A stretch of 64,000 bases of DNA from NCBI RefSeq assembly GCF_000774145.1, contig NZ_KN322983.1, forward strand, positions 558,001 through 622,000, read 5' to 3'. The stretch is from Pseudomonas mediterranea CFBP 5447. Lineage in GTDB: Bacteria > Pseudomonadota > Gammaproteobacteria > Pseudomonadales > Pseudomonadaceae. The notes under the pieces were generated by a model, which saw only the letters and a list, made by a program, of their open reading frames with translations, did no database searches and had not been told where the DNA came from. The position numbers and the translations under genes are program-made. Of the stretch, positions 9,516 to 22,070 are shown piece by piece (the first letter of the stretch is position 1; each line of letters begins with the position of its first letter).

Positions 9516-10523
9516 TCACTGAACCGCGGCCGCAGGCATGTTCAACAACACGATCGCAGCGGTCACCAGCAAATTGATCAGGGTCAGTGGCAGGCAGAAT
9601 TTCCAGCTGAAGTCCATCACCTGGTCGTAGCGCGGGCGCGGGATGGCGGCGCGCAGCAGGACGAACAGCATGATGAAGAACGCGGTCTTCAGGGCGAACC
9701 ACACGAAGGACAGTTGCGGCAGGATGTCGAACGGACCGTGCCAGCCGCCGAAGAACAGCGTCACCAGCAATGCCGAGATCAGGACGATACCGATGTACTC
9801 GCCGACGAAGAACATGCCCCATTTCATGCCGGCGTATTCAATGTGGTAACCGTCGGCCAGTTCCTGTTCCGCTTCCGGCTGGTCGAACGGGTGACGGTGA
9901 GTCACGGCCACGCCAGCGATGAAGAAGGTACAGAAGCCGAAGAACTGCGGAATGATGAACCACAGGTTCTGGGCCTGGTACTCGACGATGTCGCGCATGT
10001 TGAACGAGCCGACCTGGACCACCACGCCCATCAGCGCCAGGCCCATGAACACCTCGTAGGACACGGTCTGGGCCGAGGCCCGCAAGCTGCCCAGCAGGGC
10101 GTACTTGTTGTTGCTCGACCAACCGGCGAACAGCACCGCGTAGACCGACAGGCCGGCCATGGCGAAGAAGAACAGCAGGCCGATGTTCAGGTCCGCCACG
10201 CCCCAGGTCGGGGTGATCGGGATGATCGCGAAGGCGATCAGCAAGGCGCTCATGGCCACCACCGGCGCCAGGGTGAAAATCACCTTGTCGACGAAGGGCG
10301 GCGTCCAGTCTTCCTTGAAGAACATCTTGATCATGTCGGCGGCGATCTGGAACATGCCGAACGGGCCGACGCGGTTCGGACCGTAGCGGTCCTGCCACCA
10401 GCCCAGCAGGCGACGTTCGACAAAGCTCAGCAACGCGCCTGTGACCACTACGGCCAGCAGGATCACGATGGCCTTGAGGACCGTCAGGATCACAGCGATC
10501 ACATCAGGGGTGAACCAGCTCAT
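9516..10523 (-). CDS. nuoH: NADH-quinone oxidoreductase subunit H
   Basis: A 335-residue membrane subunit that forms much of the quinone-binding chamber at the junction of the two arms of complex I. Conserved landmarks include the motif [20 protein letters not shown] near residues 37-56, [20 protein letters not shown] near 213-232, and [13 protein letters not shown] near 290. Eight membrane helices are expected and the hydrophobic pattern agrees. Its start overlaps the nuoG stop by 4 bases. Confidence 0.97.
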   Translation of the reverse strand: MSWFTPDVIAVILTVLKAIVILLAVVVTGALLSFVERRLLGWWQDRYGPNRVGPFGMFQIAADMIKMFFKEDWTPPFVDKVIFTLAPVVAMSALLIAFAIIPITPTWGVADLNIGLLFFFAMAGLSVYAVLFAGWSSNNKYALLGSLRASAQTVSYEVFMGLALMGVVVQVGSFNMRDIVEYQAQNLWFIIPQFFGFCTFFIAGVAVTHRHPFDQPEAEQELADGYHIEYAGMKWGMFFVGEYIGIVLISALLVTLFFGGWHGPFDILPQLSFVWFALKTAFFIMLFVLLRAAIPRPRYDQVMDFSWKFCLPLTLINLLVTAAIVLLNMPAAAVQ

Positions 10524-13234
10524 TGCGCTGCCTCCTGCAGACCGTCGACGGTTTTACCGAACACCGCCGGCGGGATTCCCGCCAGGCCGGCCGGCAGGGC
10601 CACCAGGCCGGCGCCCAGTTCTTCATTGATGCGCAGCGGCAGACGCAGGGTCTGGCCGGCCACGTTCAGGCTCAGCAGGGCGCCATCGTTGACACCCAGG
10701 CGGTCGGCTTCGGACTTGGCCAGCGCCACGTAGGCGGCCGGGATGCGTTCCTGCACCGGTGCGGCCTTGGAAGAGTTCTCTTCGCTACCGAACAGGTGAT
10801 GGAACGGCACGACCTGCCAGGTGCCCGGTGCCGGGTTGAAGGCGCGCGGCACGCTGGCGAACCAGCTCAGGCCATCGCCCTGGCTTTCGATCAGGCGGGT
10901 ACCCGGGTCACCGGCACGCAGGTGACCACCGACTTCGTCCTGGAACTTGTTCCAGGCCTGCGGCGAGTTCCAGCCCGGCGACCAGGCGAACGGCACTTGC
11001 GAGCGCGGTTCGGCGGAGCCCGAGTAACCTTCCATGGAGAAGGCGAACGCGGTGTCCGTGTCCTGCGGGGTGCGTGGTTCGTGAACGTTGATGTTCGCGC
11101 GCATGGCGGTGCGGCCAGAGTAACGCAGCGGTTCACGGGCCAGTTTCAGGCCCTTGATGCGGAACGCGGCGGACGGCGCGGCGTCAACGATGCCGGCCAG
11201 TTGCGCGGTGCTCGAGGCACAGGCAGCGGTGACGTGGTCGAGTTGCGTCCAGTCGATCGGCTGGTTCAGCAGGGTGGCGCGCAGCGCATGCAGCCAGCGC
11301 CAGCCTTCGTGGACCAGGATGCTGGCGTCCAGGTATTGCGGGTCGAAGACCTGGAAGAAGCGCTGGGCGCGGCCTTCCTGGCTGACCAGCGTACCGTCGC
11401 CTTCGGCGAAGCTCGCCGCCGGCAGCACCAGGTGGGCGCGGTCGGTGGTGGCGGTCTTCTGGTGGTCGGCGACGATCAGCACTTTCGCGGCGTTCAGGGC
11501 GGCGTCCACACGGGCGTTATCGGTGCGGGTGTACAGGTCGTTCTCCAGCACCACGATGGCGTCGGCGCTGCCGTCGATCACCGCTTGCAGGGCGGCATCC
11601 ACCGATTCGCCACCGAGCATGGCCAGGCCGAGGCTGTTGGCTTCCGGCACGACCAGGCTGATGGAGCCGTTCTTCTCGCGCAGCTTCAGGGCCTTGGCGA
11701 TGTTGGCGGCGGCCTCGATCAGGGCCTTGGAGCCCAGGGAGGTACCGGCGATCACCAGCGGGCGCTTGGCGGCCAGCAGGGCGTCGGCGATGCGCTGGAC
11801 CAGGGCGGTCGCTTCGCTGTCCAGGCCTTCGACGGCCGGGGCGCTGGCGTCCAGGGCGTGGGCGACGGCAAAGCCGATGCGTGCCAGGTCGTCAGGGGCG
11901 GCGTGAACGCATTCCTCGGCGACGTCGTCGAGCTTGGTTTCAGCCAGGCTGGCGATGAACAGCGGGTTCAGCTCGTGCTGACCGATGTTCTTCACGGCAG
12001 CGTCGAGCCACGGCTGGACGCGCATGGCGTCGGCCATGTCCTCGGCCTTGCCCTTGACCGACTGGCGCAGGGCCAGGGCCATGCGTGCCGCGGTCTGGGT
12101 CAGGTCTTCGCCGAGGACGAACACGGCGTCGTGGTCTTCGATGTCGCGCATCGTCGGCACGGGCAGCGGACTGTCCTTGAGCACTTGCAGCACCAGGCGG
12201 ATGCGCTCCAGTTCAGCGGCCTCGATGCCGCTGTAGAAGTGCTCGGCGCCGACCAGTTCACGCAGTGCGTAGTTGCTTTCCAGGCTGGCCCGTGGCGAGC
12301 CGATGCCGACGATGTTGCGGCCGCGCAGCAGTTCGGCGGCCTTGTCCAGGGCGGCGTCCAGGCTCAGCTTGGTACCGTCGGCCAGCAGCGGCTGGCGTGG
12401 ACGGTCCGTGCGGTTGACGTAGCCGTAGCCGAAGCGGCCGCGGTCGCACAGGAAATACTGGTTCACCGAGCCGTTGTAGCGGTTCTCGATGCGACGCAGT
12501 TCGCCGTAGCGCTCGCCCGGGCTGATGTTGCAACCGCTGGAGCAGCCGTGGCAGATGCTTGGCGAGAACTGCATGTCCCACTTGCGGTTGTAGCGCTCGG
12601 AGTGGGTCTTGTCGGTGAACACACCGGTCGGGCAGACCTCGGTGAGGTTGCCGGAGAATTCGCTTTCCAGGGTGCCGTCTTCAATGCGACCGAAGTACAC
12701 GTTGTCGTGGGCGCCGAACACGCCGAGGTCGGTGCCGCCGGCGTAGTCCTTGTAGTAACGCACGCAGCGGTAGCAGGCGATGCAGCGGTTCATCTCGTGG
12801 GAGATGAACGGGCCCAGTTGCTGGTTCTGGTGGGTGCGTTTCTTGAAGCGATAACGGCGCTCGTTGTGGCCGGTCATCACGGTCATGTCTTGCAGGTGGC
12901 AGTGACCGCCTTCCTCGCAGACCGGGCAGTCGTGCGGGTGGTTGGTCATCAGCCATTCGACGACACTGGCGCGGAACGCCTTGGATTCTTCATCGTCGAT
13001 GGAGATCCAGGTGTTGTCGGTGGCGGGGGTCATGCAGGACATGACGATACGACCACGGGTGTCGTTCTCGTCGGTGTACTGCTTGACCGCACACTGCCGA
13101 CAGGCCCCGACGCTACCAAGCGCGGGATGCCAGCAGAAATAAGGGATGTCGAGGCCTAGCGACAGACATGCCTGTAACAGGTTGTCTGCCCCGTCGACTT
13201 CGAGCGCTTTGCCGTCTACGTGGATAGTGGCCAT
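10520..13234 (-). CDS. nuoG: NADH-quinone oxidoreductase subunit G
   Basis: A 904-residue peripheral-arm subunit, the largest of complex I, that carries several iron-sulfur clusters. In order: an N-terminal 2Fe-2S ferredoxin domain ([15 protein letters not shown] near residues 34-48), a His/Cys cluster site ([16 protein letters not shown] near 100), a 4Fe-4S pair ([12 protein letters not shown] near 152), and [10 protein letters not shown] near 229, the ligands of the extra N7 cluster found in only some bacteria. The remainder is a molybdopterin-oxidoreductase-like fold without evident cofactor function. An unusual 137-base gap with hairpins separates it from nuoF. Confidence 0.97.
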   Translation of the reverse strand: MATIHVDGKALEVDGADNLLQACLSLGLDIPYFCWHPALGSVGACRQCAVKQYTDENDTRGRIVMSCMTPATDNTWISIDDEESKAFRASVVEWLMTNHPHDCPVCEEGGHCHLQDMTVMTGHNERRYRFKKRTHQNQQLGPFISHEMNRCIACYRCVRYYKDYAGGTDLGVFGAHDNVYFGRIEDGTLESEFSGNLTEVCPTGVFTDKTHSERYNRKWDMQFSPSICHGCSSGCNISPGERYGELRRIENRYNGSVNQYFLCDRGRFGYGYVNRTDRPRQPLLADGTKLSLDAALDKAAELLRGRNIVGIGSPRASLESNYALRELVGAEHFYSGIEAAELERIRLVLQVLKDSPLPVPTMRDIEDHDAVFVLGEDLTQTAARMALALRQSVKGKAEDMADAMRVQPWLDAAVKNIGQHELNPLFIASLAETKLDDVAEECVHAAPDDLARIGFAVAHALDASAPAVEGLDSEATALVQRIADALLAAKRPLVIAGTSLGSKALIEAAANIAKALKLREKNGSISLVVPEANSLGLAMLGGESVDAALQAVIDGSADAIVVLENDLYTRTDNARVDAALNAAKVLIVADHQKTATTDRAHLVLPAASFAEGDGTLVSQEGRAQRFFQVFDPQYLDASILVHEGWRWLHALRATLLNQPIDWTQLDHVTAACASSTAQLAGIVDAAPSAAFRIKGLKLAREPLRYSGRTAMRANINVHEPRTPQDTDTAFAFSMEGYSGSAEPRSQVPFAWSPGWNSPQAWNKFQDEVGGHLRAGDPGTRLIESQGDGLSWFASVPRAFNPAPGTWQVVPFHHLFGSEENSSKAAPVQERIPAAYVALAKSEADRLGVNDGALLSLNVAGQTLRLPLRINEELGAGLVALPAGLAGIPPAVFGKTVDGLQEAAQ

Positions 13235-13291
13235 GGTTCAAAGTTCTTCGTTGGCCCGGTGTCAGCGGGCGTGGCTAATGGAATCTTGTTA

Positions 13292-13361
13292 TTCGTCCGA
13301 ATCCAAACAGCCTGCAAAGGCGTCATCGGACGAAAGGCGAAGGGCACGGACCCTTCGCCTT
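13292..13361 (-). promoter_or_regulatory. Double inverted repeat in the nuoF-nuoG gap
   Basis: The only large gap inside the operon's G-rich middle holds a perfect 11-bp stem, AAGGCGAAGGG / CCCTTCGCCTT with a 6-base loop (13334-13361), and next to it a 9-bp inverted repeat TTCGTCCGA (13292-13300) / TCGGACGAA (13326-13334). The first resembles an intrinsic terminator without a strong U tract; it could attenuate, stabilise or process the transcript. Function is inferred. Confidence 0.55.
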
Positions 13362-13371
13362 CTTAAGCGTG

Positions 13372-14730
13372 TTACGCGCCGACCATGGTCGGCGTGACCA
13401 CCTGATTGAGATCGCCTGCGCGGGTAGGCGCGATGCCGGCCTCGAATTCAGAGCGGAAGTATTTGATCGCGCTGCCCAACGGCTCCACGGCACCCGGTGC
13501 GTGAGCACAGAAGGTCTTGCCTGGGCCGAGGAAACCCACCAGTCCCAGCAGGGTCTCGATGTCGCCGGGCTGGCCTTCGCCGTTCTCGATGGCCATCAGC
13601 AGCTTGACGCTCCAGGGCAGGCCATCGCGGCAAGGGGTGCAGAAGCCGCAGGATTCGCGAGCGAAAAACTGCTCCATGTTGCGCAGCAGCGACACCATGT
13701 TGACGCTGTCGTCCACCGCCATGGCCAGGCCGGTACCCATCCGGGTGCCCACCTTGGCGATGCCGCCGGCGTACATTTGTGCGTCCAGGTGTTCCGGCAA
13801 CAGGAAACCGGTACCGGCACCGCCGGGCTGCCAGCACTTGAGTTTGTAGCCGTCGCGCATGCCGCCGGCGTAATCCTCGAACAGCTCGCGGCCGGTGACG
13901 CCGAAAGGCAGTTCCCACAGGCCCGGGTTCTTGACCTTGCCGGAGAAGCCCATGAGCTTGGTGCCCATGTCTTCGCTGCCGTCGCGGGCCAGGGATTTGT
14001 ACCAGTCCACGCCGTCGGCGATGATCGCCGGCACGTTGCACAGGGTCTCGACGTTGTTCACGCAGGTCGGCTTGCCCCACACGCCTACAGCGGCCGGGAA
14101 GGGCGGCTTGGAGCGCGGGTTGGCGCGGCGGCCTTCCAGGGAGTTGATCAGTGCGGTTTCTTCACCGCAGATGTAGCGTCCGGCGCCGGTGTGGACGAAC
14201 AGTTCGAAATCGAAGCCGCTGCCCAGGATGTTCTTGCCCAGCAGGCCGGCGGCCTTGGCTTCTTCCACGGCACGGTTCAGGTGCCTGGCGGCGGTGGTGT
14301 ATTCGCCGCGCAGGAAGATGTAGCCACGGTAGGTTTTCAACGCACGGGCGCTGATCAGCATGCCTTCGATCAACAGATGGGGCAGTTGCTCCATCAGCAT
14401 GCGGTCCTTCCAGGTGTTGGGTTCCATTTCATCCGCGTTGCAGAGCAGGTAGCGGATATTGATGGATTCGTCCTTGGGCATCAGGCCCCACTTCACGCCG
14501 GTGGGGAAGCCCGCACCGCCGCGACCCTTGAGGCCGGAGTCCTTCACGGTCTGGACGATATCGTCCTGGGCCATGTCGGCGAACGCCTTGCGCGCGGCGG
14601 CGTAGCCGTTCTTGGCCTGGTACTCGTCCAGCCACACGGCTTCGCCGTCGTCACGCAGGCGCCAGGTCAGCGGATGGGTTTCGGCCGAGCGCTTGATGCG
14701 GTTGGCGGGCCCGAAGGAAGTCAGGGTCAT
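13372..14730 (-). CDS. nuoF: NADH-quinone oxidoreductase subunit F (FMN and NADH binding)
   Basis: A 452-residue peripheral subunit that binds NADH and FMN and holds 4Fe-4S cluster N3. Visible motifs: [16 protein letters not shown] near residues 63-78 (FMN/NADH-binding glycine-rich loop), [19 protein letters not shown] near 182-200, and [11 protein letters not shown] near 354-364 with the cluster cysteines, the fourth being in FCAHAPG near 400. Its start overlaps the nuoE stop by 4 bases. Confidence 0.97.
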   Translation of the reverse strand: MTLTSFGPANRIKRSAETHPLTWRLRDDGEAVWLDEYQAKNGYAAARKAFADMAQDDIVQTVKDSGLKGRGGAGFPTGVKWGLMPKDESINIRYLLCNADEMEPNTWKDRMLMEQLPHLLIEGMLISARALKTYRGYIFLRGEYTTAARHLNRAVEEAKAAGLLGKNILGSGFDFELFVHTGAGRYICGEETALINSLEGRRANPRSKPPFPAAVGVWGKPTCVNNVETLCNVPAIIADGVDWYKSLARDGSEDMGTKLMGFSGKVKNPGLWELPFGVTGRELFEDYAGGMRDGYKLKCWQPGGAGTGFLLPEHLDAQMYAGGIAKVGTRMGTGLAMAVDDSVNMVSLLRNMEQFFARESCGFCTPCRDGLPWSVKLLMAIENGEGQPGDIETLLGLVGFLGPGKTFCAHAPGAVEPLGSAIKYFRSEFEAGIAPTRAGDLNQVVTPTMVGA

Positions 14731-15224
14731 ACGTAGCCCTCCAGCAATTTGGCGACGCCAGCGGGTGCAACGTCACCGAAGGTGTCGTCGTCGATCATCA
14801 GCGCCGGGGCCTTGTCGCAGTTGCCCAGGCAGCACACCGGCAGCAGCGTGAAGCGGCCGTCGGCGGTGGTCTGGCCGAGGCCGATGCCCAGCTTGCTCTG
14901 GATTTCGCTGACCACGGATTCGTGGCCGCCGATGTAGCAGACCATGCTGTCGCAGACGCGAATGATGTGGCGGCCTACCGGCTGGCGAAAGATCTGGCTG
15001 TAGAAGGTGGCGACGCCTTCGACGTCGCTCGCCGGGATGCCGAGGATCTCGCCGATGGCGTAGAGCGCGCCGTCAGGCACCCAGCCACGTTCCTTCTGGA
15101 CGATCTTCAGGGCTTCGATCGACGCCGCGCGCGGGTCTTCGTAGTGATGCAGCTCGTGCTCGATGGCCGAGCGCTCGGTTTCGCTCAGGGCGAAACGGTC
15201 TGTCTGGATAAGCGTGCTGTTCAT
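14727..15224 (-). CDS. nuoE: NADH-quinone oxidoreductase subunit E (2Fe-2S)
   Basis: A 165-residue thioredoxin-like subunit that carries 2Fe-2S cluster N1a beside NuoF. The four ligands are visible in two pairs: [10 protein letters not shown] near residues 91-96 and [12 protein letters not shown] near 132-137. An N-terminal helical bundle ([20 protein letters not shown]) precedes it. It begins 2 bases after nuoCD ends and overlaps nuoF. Confidence 0.96.
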   Translation of the reverse strand: MNSTLIQTDRFALSETERSAIEHELHHYEDPRAASIEALKIVQKERGWVPDGALYAIGEILGIPASDVEGVATFYSQIFRQPVGRHIIRVCDSMVCYIGGHESVVSEIQSKLGIGLGQTTADGRFTLLPVCCLGNCDKAPALMIDDDTFGDVAPAGVAKLLEGYV

Positions 15225-15226
15225 GC

Positions 15227-17017
<1,791 letters not shown>

Positions 17018-17084
17018 TTATCGCTTTCGGTCAACGTAAAGAATGAAGCCAGGTTCGTGTTTCTTGTTCAGGAACAGAGCTGGA

Positions 17085-17759
17085 TCAGACTTCGTCGGGG
17101 CTGCGCAGGTTGGTGACTGCGATACGCTGTTCGCGGCGCTGTTCCTTTTGCGACGGCATCTCGGCGCGATAGACGCCTTGATCGCCGACGACCCAGGACA
17201 GTGGGCGACGCTCCTGGCCAATCGATTCCTGCAACAGCATCAGGCCTTGCAGGAAAGCTTCGGGGCGGGGCGGGCAGCCAGGCACGTAGACGTCCACGGG
17301 CAGGAACTTGTCCACCCCTTGAACGACGGAATAGATGTCGTACATGCCACCGGAGTTGGCGCACGAACCCATGGAGATCACCCACTTCGGTTCGAGCATT
17401 TGCTCATAAAGACGCTGGATGATCGGCGCCATCTTGATGAAGCAGGTACCGGCGATAACCATGAAATCCGCCTGACGCGGCGATGCCCGGATCACTTCGG
17501 CGCCAAAGCGCGCGATGTCGTGGGGCGCCGTGAAGGCGGTGGTCATTTCCACGTAGCAGCACGAAAGGCCGAAGTTGTACGGCCACAGGGAGTTCTTGCG
17601 ACCCCAGTTGACCGTGCTGTTCAGCACGTCTTCGAGCTTGCCCATGAAGATGTTCTTGTGGACTTGATCTTCTAACGGATCGGAGACGGTTTCCCGTTCG
17701 CCAATCGGATACTGCTCGTTAGGAGCATCGGGGTCGATCCTGGTGAGATTGTATTGCAT
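17085..17759 (-). CDS. nuoB: NADH-quinone oxidoreductase subunit B (cluster N2)
   Basis: A 224-residue subunit that holds 4Fe-4S cluster N2, the last carrier before quinone. Ligands are visible: the tandem pair Cys67-Cys68 in LSCCYVEM, Cys in [11 protein letters not shown], and Cys in [11 protein letters not shown]. The ATG at 17759 gives [14 protein letters not shown]; two codons upstream there is an in-frame TTG but the ATG matches relatives. It starts 10 bases after nuoA. Confidence 0.97.
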   Translation of the reverse strand: MQYNLTRIDPDAPNEQYPIGERETVSDPLEDQVHKNIFMGKLEDVLNSTVNWGRKNSLWPYNFGLSCCYVEMTTAFTAPHDIARFGAEVIRASPRQADFMVIAGTCFIKMAPIIQRLYEQMLEPKWVISMGSCANSGGMYDIYSVVQGVDKFLPVDVYVPGCPPRPEAFLQGLMLLQESIGQERRPLSWVVGDQGVYRAEMPSQKEQRREQRIAVTNLRSPDEV

Positions 17760-17769
17760 TGCCAAAGCC

Positions 17770-18183
17770 TCATTGTTTCAGCTTCGCTTGCCGCTTGCGC
17801 CGAGCTTCCGGAGCCCAATCAAGTGCCCCCACCCGGAATAGGTAGACAAGACCTGCCAACAGAATTGCTATGAAAACGAGAGCTTCGACAAATCCGGTCC
17901 AGCCGCTTTCGCGGACGGACACAGACCAGGCAAAGAGAAAGAGGGCTTCGATATCGAAGATCACGAAGAGCATCGCGACCAGATAGAATTTGGCTGAGAG
18001 CCGCAAGCGGGCGCCACCGGTAGGCAGCATGCCGGACTCGAACGGTTCGTTTTTGCTGCGGCCCCAGGCTTTTGACCCGAGCAGGCTCGACAGCCCGAGC
18101 ATGAAGGCACACAGGCCGACGACACCCAGAAGGAAAATGGCAAAGCCCCAGTTGTGGGCCATGAGTCCTGTCGCTTCGGGCAT
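17770..18183 (-). CDS. nuoA: NADH-quinone oxidoreductase subunit A
   Basis: A 137-residue membrane subunit and first gene of the complex I operon. Three helices are predicted. The loop between helices 1 and 2 has the family motif [15 protein letters not shown], and helix 2 has [14 protein letters not shown] with the conserved Asp and Glu of the quinone-proximal acidic cluster. ATG 18183 gives [17 protein letters not shown]; a longer frame reaches 18288 but has no ribosome site and is not conserved-looking. Confidence 0.96.
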   Translation of the reverse strand: MPEATGLMAHNWGFAIFLLGVVGLCAFMLGLSSLLGSKAWGRSKNEPFESGMLPTGGARLRLSAKFYLVAMLFVIFDIEALFLFAWSVSVRESGWTGFVEALVFIAILLAGLVYLFRVGALDWAPEARRKRQAKLKQ

Positions 18184-18605
18184 GCTGGAAATCCTTAACA
18201 GAGGGCAAAGGGCCTCTGAGCTTGAAAAGAAATAACGCAGTGACGATATGTCGCAGCAATCAATCGCGGTGATTTTATGGCTAAACACCGGGCAAGTAAA
18301 ATTCCGATAGCGAAATTATTTATTGGAATAAGGACATGGCACACCTCCAAGGCTGCGCAGCCCCGGCCCTGCGGGCATTGGCCGATTATTCATTCACTCT
18401 GCTTTGTTCGCGCTGCAACAATGATAATGCCTTTCAAATGATAATTATTATTGTTTGTCCGGGCTTTTCATCATTAATCCGGTGCAGTCGCTGAGAACTT
18501 TTCTTACAGGTTCGCTACTGCAATTGTCAGCGCCGGCCGTTTTACTCTTTTTCAGACTACCTGTTACTGCGTTCGATCAATTTTTCTGAAGTCGCACTTT
18601 TTTCT
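18184..18605. other. Promoter region upstream of the nuo operon
   Basis: About 420 bases without a gene. The 18300-18600 part is AT-rich compared with its surroundings, as expected for the regulatory region of nuoA. A Fur-like site is listed separately. No clear -35/-10 pair stands out. Confidence 0.6.
18437..18453. promoter_or_regulatory. Candidate Fur-box-like site
   Basis: AATGATAATTATTATTG resembles the repeated GATAAT hexamers of the Fur consensus, and another AATGATAAT lies 16 bases earlier (18420-18428). It is about 255 bases upstream of nuoA, whose complex needs many iron atoms. Binding is inferred from sequence similarity only. Confidence 0.4.
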
Positions 18606-18696
18606 TGTGGGAGCGAGCCTGCTCGCGATAGCGGTGCATGAGCTTGTACTGATGTTGAATATGCCGGCGCTATCGCGAGCAGGCTCGCTCCCACAG
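18606..18696. repeat. REPIN, GAGCCTGCTCGC family
   Basis: TGTGGGAGCGAGCCTGCTCG at the left and its inverted copy ending GCTCGCTCCCACAG at the right, with about 40 bases between. It lies between the nuo promoter region and the aceA terminator. Confidence 0.9.
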
Positions 18697-18726
18697 GGAA
18701 GATGTGTTGCTGGTAAAGGGTAGGCG

Positions 18727-18752
18727 AAAAAAAGCCCCGAACCAGTCGGGGC
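18727..18752 (-). terminator. Terminator of aceA
   Basis: GCCCCGA / TCGGGGC stem with a 5-base loop, followed on the minus strand by a run of seven T before TCGCC. It is 60 bases after the aceA stop codon. Confidence 0.9.
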
Positions 18753-18812
18753 GTCAGATCGTCGGCCTTGCGGTTAGCTTTTATTCGGTCCGCAAGGGCC
18801 GTTGCCCATTGA

Positions 18813-20138
<1,326 letters not shown>

Positions 20139-20630
20139 GGAAATAAACCTCGTCGCATCGTCGGGTGTGGAAGATTCCTGCTCCTGCCGATCCGCCAGTC
20201 ATTGGCGAAGAAGGCTGCTCGCTGGCCAGGGGGCCGGGCATACAAGTCGGTTCAGGCGGGGAGGCGACGGGATGAACGATGGGCTCGAGGGGAAAGTGAG
20301 CAGGTAGAGGCGGACTGCGGGCGCATTCGGGCGTCGTGGGCCCTTGTACGAACTCAGAGTGATGCCGGGTTACCTAGTTACGCTTCCGTCCCTCGGGACA
20401 ACTTCGTTCCAGTCGCAACCTCGTCAAACACACCTTGTGGGCAGTACAGACACGAATCGGCTTGCGGGGTAGGTGCAAGCGGCGACCCGAAGGCCCTTGC
20501 CAGGGCCCCTGATTAGCGGGAGCGAGGCCATCATGCCTTCGGTTTTTTGGCTCGTCAAACGTTTTGTAGTGCTTTTTTTCAAGCACTACATCTTTGGTCT
20601 AATACGACTCATCAGTCAGTTTTTGGTGCT
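20139..20630. other. Upstream region of aceA
   Basis: About 490 bases with no convincing gene. It must contain the aceA promoter. The only strong structure is the inverted repeat at 20565-20590. A 70-codon frame in the region (20374-20586, minus strand) has no ribosome site and no recognisable product. Confidence 0.6.
20565..20590. repeat. Perfect inverted repeat TGTAGTGCTT / AAGCACTACA
   Basis: A 10-bp perfect stem around TTTTTC, about 425 bases upstream of aceA and 40 bases beyond the stop codon of the secretin-N-domain gene. It may be an operator for a dimeric regulator or an RNA hairpin ending the upstream transcript; there is no T tract to favour the second. Confidence 0.5.
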
Positions 20631-21392
20631 TCAGTTCAGGGTGTCGACCTTGACCCGCAGAATCATGTCGTCGCGGCCTTGTGTCGAGTAGCTGCGGGTC
20701 AGGCCTTGTTTATCGGCCTGGGTCTGGCGATTCACGCCCGCCAGGGTGATCCATTCACCCAGTCGGCCGCTGACCGTTGTGTCGGTACTCTGAACGTTCA
20801 CTACATCAGGACGTTCCTGGCTCATGCGGTCACGGTTGGTACTGATGCTCAGATGAACGGTCTCGCCGGTGACGCTGGCGGTGACATAGAAACCCTGGGT
20901 GACGTTGCGGTATTCGGTCTGGCTTTGCATGCGGCCGTAGCTGTCGGTCTGGTTGCTGGTGAACGGTACGCTCTGGCCGACCTGGATCAGTGCCGGCTGG
21001 CCTTCGCTGGCTTGTACCTGTTGCACGCCGCCGTCACGGCTGGCCGTGCTGCGGTTGATGATGCGGGTCTGGCTGGGGGCGGCGCCGTTGATGGAGTAGC
21101 CCTGGTCGCCTTGCAGGTTGTTCTCGTTGGTGTCGACCGTGATCAGCAGGCGCTTGGGGGCGGTGTCCAACTGGGCCAGGAACTGCCGGAGTTCCTCGAT
21201 CTTGCCGGGAGCGGCGTTGACGATCAGTTGGTTGCCGTAGGCGCTGACCTGGCCGTCCTTGCCGATGAAATTCTGCGCCACCGGAAGCAGGTCGGCGCTG
21301 GTGCGGTAGTTCAACGGCACGATTTGCGTATCGGCCATGACCGACAGGCTGCAGCCGAGCAGCAGGGTGGCCAGGAGGGTGCGTAGGGACAT
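20631..21392 (-). CDS. Exported protein with secretin N-domain (NolW-like)
   Basis: A 253-residue protein with a signal peptide (MSLRTLLATLLLGCSLSVMA, likely cut before DTQ). Residues about 24-85 form a secretin N-domain of the ring-building type: LNYRTSADLLPVAQNFIG, then GNQLIVNAAPGKIEELRQFL and LDTAPKRLLITVD. The rest resembles the linker and early beta region of secretins (FYVTASVTGETVHLSISTNR), but the C-terminal pore domain is missing, so this cannot by itself form an outer-membrane channel. No other secretion genes are nearby. A GGAG lies upstream of ATG 21392. A periplasmic accessory role is possible but not shown. Confidence 0.75.
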   Translation of the reverse strand: MSLRTLLATLLLGCSLSVMADTQIVPLNYRTSADLLPVAQNFIGKDGQVSAYGNQLIVNAAPGKIEELRQFLAQLDTAPKRLLITVDTNENNLQGDQGYSINGAAPSQTRIINRSTASRDGGVQQVQASEGQPALIQVGQSVPFTSNQTDSYGRMQSQTEYRNVTQGFYVTASVTGETVHLSISTNRDRMSQERPDVVNVQSTDTTVSGRLGEWITLAGVNRQTQADKQGLTRSYSTQGRDDMILRVKVDTLN

Positions 21393-21519
21393 TCCGTTTC
21401 TCCGCGGGACAAAGGCTGGATATTGCCAGTTTGTCGGCCCAGGGTGGGGCAAGTTGAATGATAGACGGCAAAACGCCCCGGCATCGGTGGATGGCGGGGC
21501 GTCTTGGGGTTGATGCTTT

Positions 21520-21614
21520 TGTGGCGAGGGAGCTTGCTCCCGCTGGGCTGCGTAGCAGCCCCAAAAGCTTGCGAGCGCTGCGCACTCGAGCGGGAGCAAG
21601 CTCCCTCGCCACAG
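21520..21614. repeat. REPIN, GGAGCTTGCTCC family
   Basis: TGTGGCGAGGGAGCTTGCTC with GCTGGGCTGCGTAGCAGCCC at the left, inverted copy GGGAGCAAGCTCCCTCGCCA at the right. It sits in the 250-base gap between the acetyltransferase and the secretin-N gene. Confidence 0.88.
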
Positions 21615-21644
21615 GTGTTCATCATGCCCCAGATCAAGACTGTG

Positions 21645-22070
21645 TCAGGCCGAGCGACGCACCATATCCACATGGGGAATCCCGGCTTCCAGGAATTCCT
21701 CGCTGACCACGGCGAAGCCCAGTCGCTCATAGAACGGCGTGGCGTGCACCTGGGCGCTGAGTTTCTGTTGCTTGAGGCCGCGCTTTTCGGCCTCCGCGAT
21801 CACCGCGTGCATCAGGGCGTCGCCGACCTTCAGGCCGCGCCAGTCCTTGAGCACCGAGACACGGCCGATGTGACCGTCGGTCAGCAGGCGTGCAGTGCCG
21901 ATGGGGAAGTCGCCTTCGAAGGCGAGGAAATGCACCGCGCCCTGATCGTCGGCGTCCCATTCCAGCTCGGGCGGAACGGACTGCTCGACAATGAATACGC
22001 TCTCACGAATGCGCCGGATCTCGGCGTTTTCCTTTTGCCAGTCTGCGACACGAACGTGGATTTTATTCAT
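21645..22070 (-). CDS. GNAT-family N-acetyltransferase
   Basis: A 141-residue acetyl-CoA-dependent acetyltransferase of the ElaA/YjdJ-like type. The acetyl-CoA loop is IGRVSVLKDWRGLKVGDALM, followed by a C-terminal FYERLGFAV segment typical of the fold. It begins with ATG 22070, overlapping the last 8 bases of roxA, so the two are translated from one transcript. Substrate unknown; coupling to the ribosomal hydroxylase gene does not prove a ribosomal target. Confidence 0.85.
   Translation of the reverse strand: MNKIHVRVADWQKENAEIRRIRESVFIVEQSVPPELEWDADDQGAVHFLAFEGDFPIGTARLLTDGHIGRVSVLKDWRGLKVGDALMHAVIAEAEKRGLKQQKLSAQVHATPFYERLGFAVVSEEFLEAGIPHVDMVRRSA

Noticed and set aside
20374..20586. 70-codon frame on the minus strand upstream of aceA
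   Set aside because: No ribosome-binding site or recognisable domain, and it runs through the palindrome; treated as non-coding.
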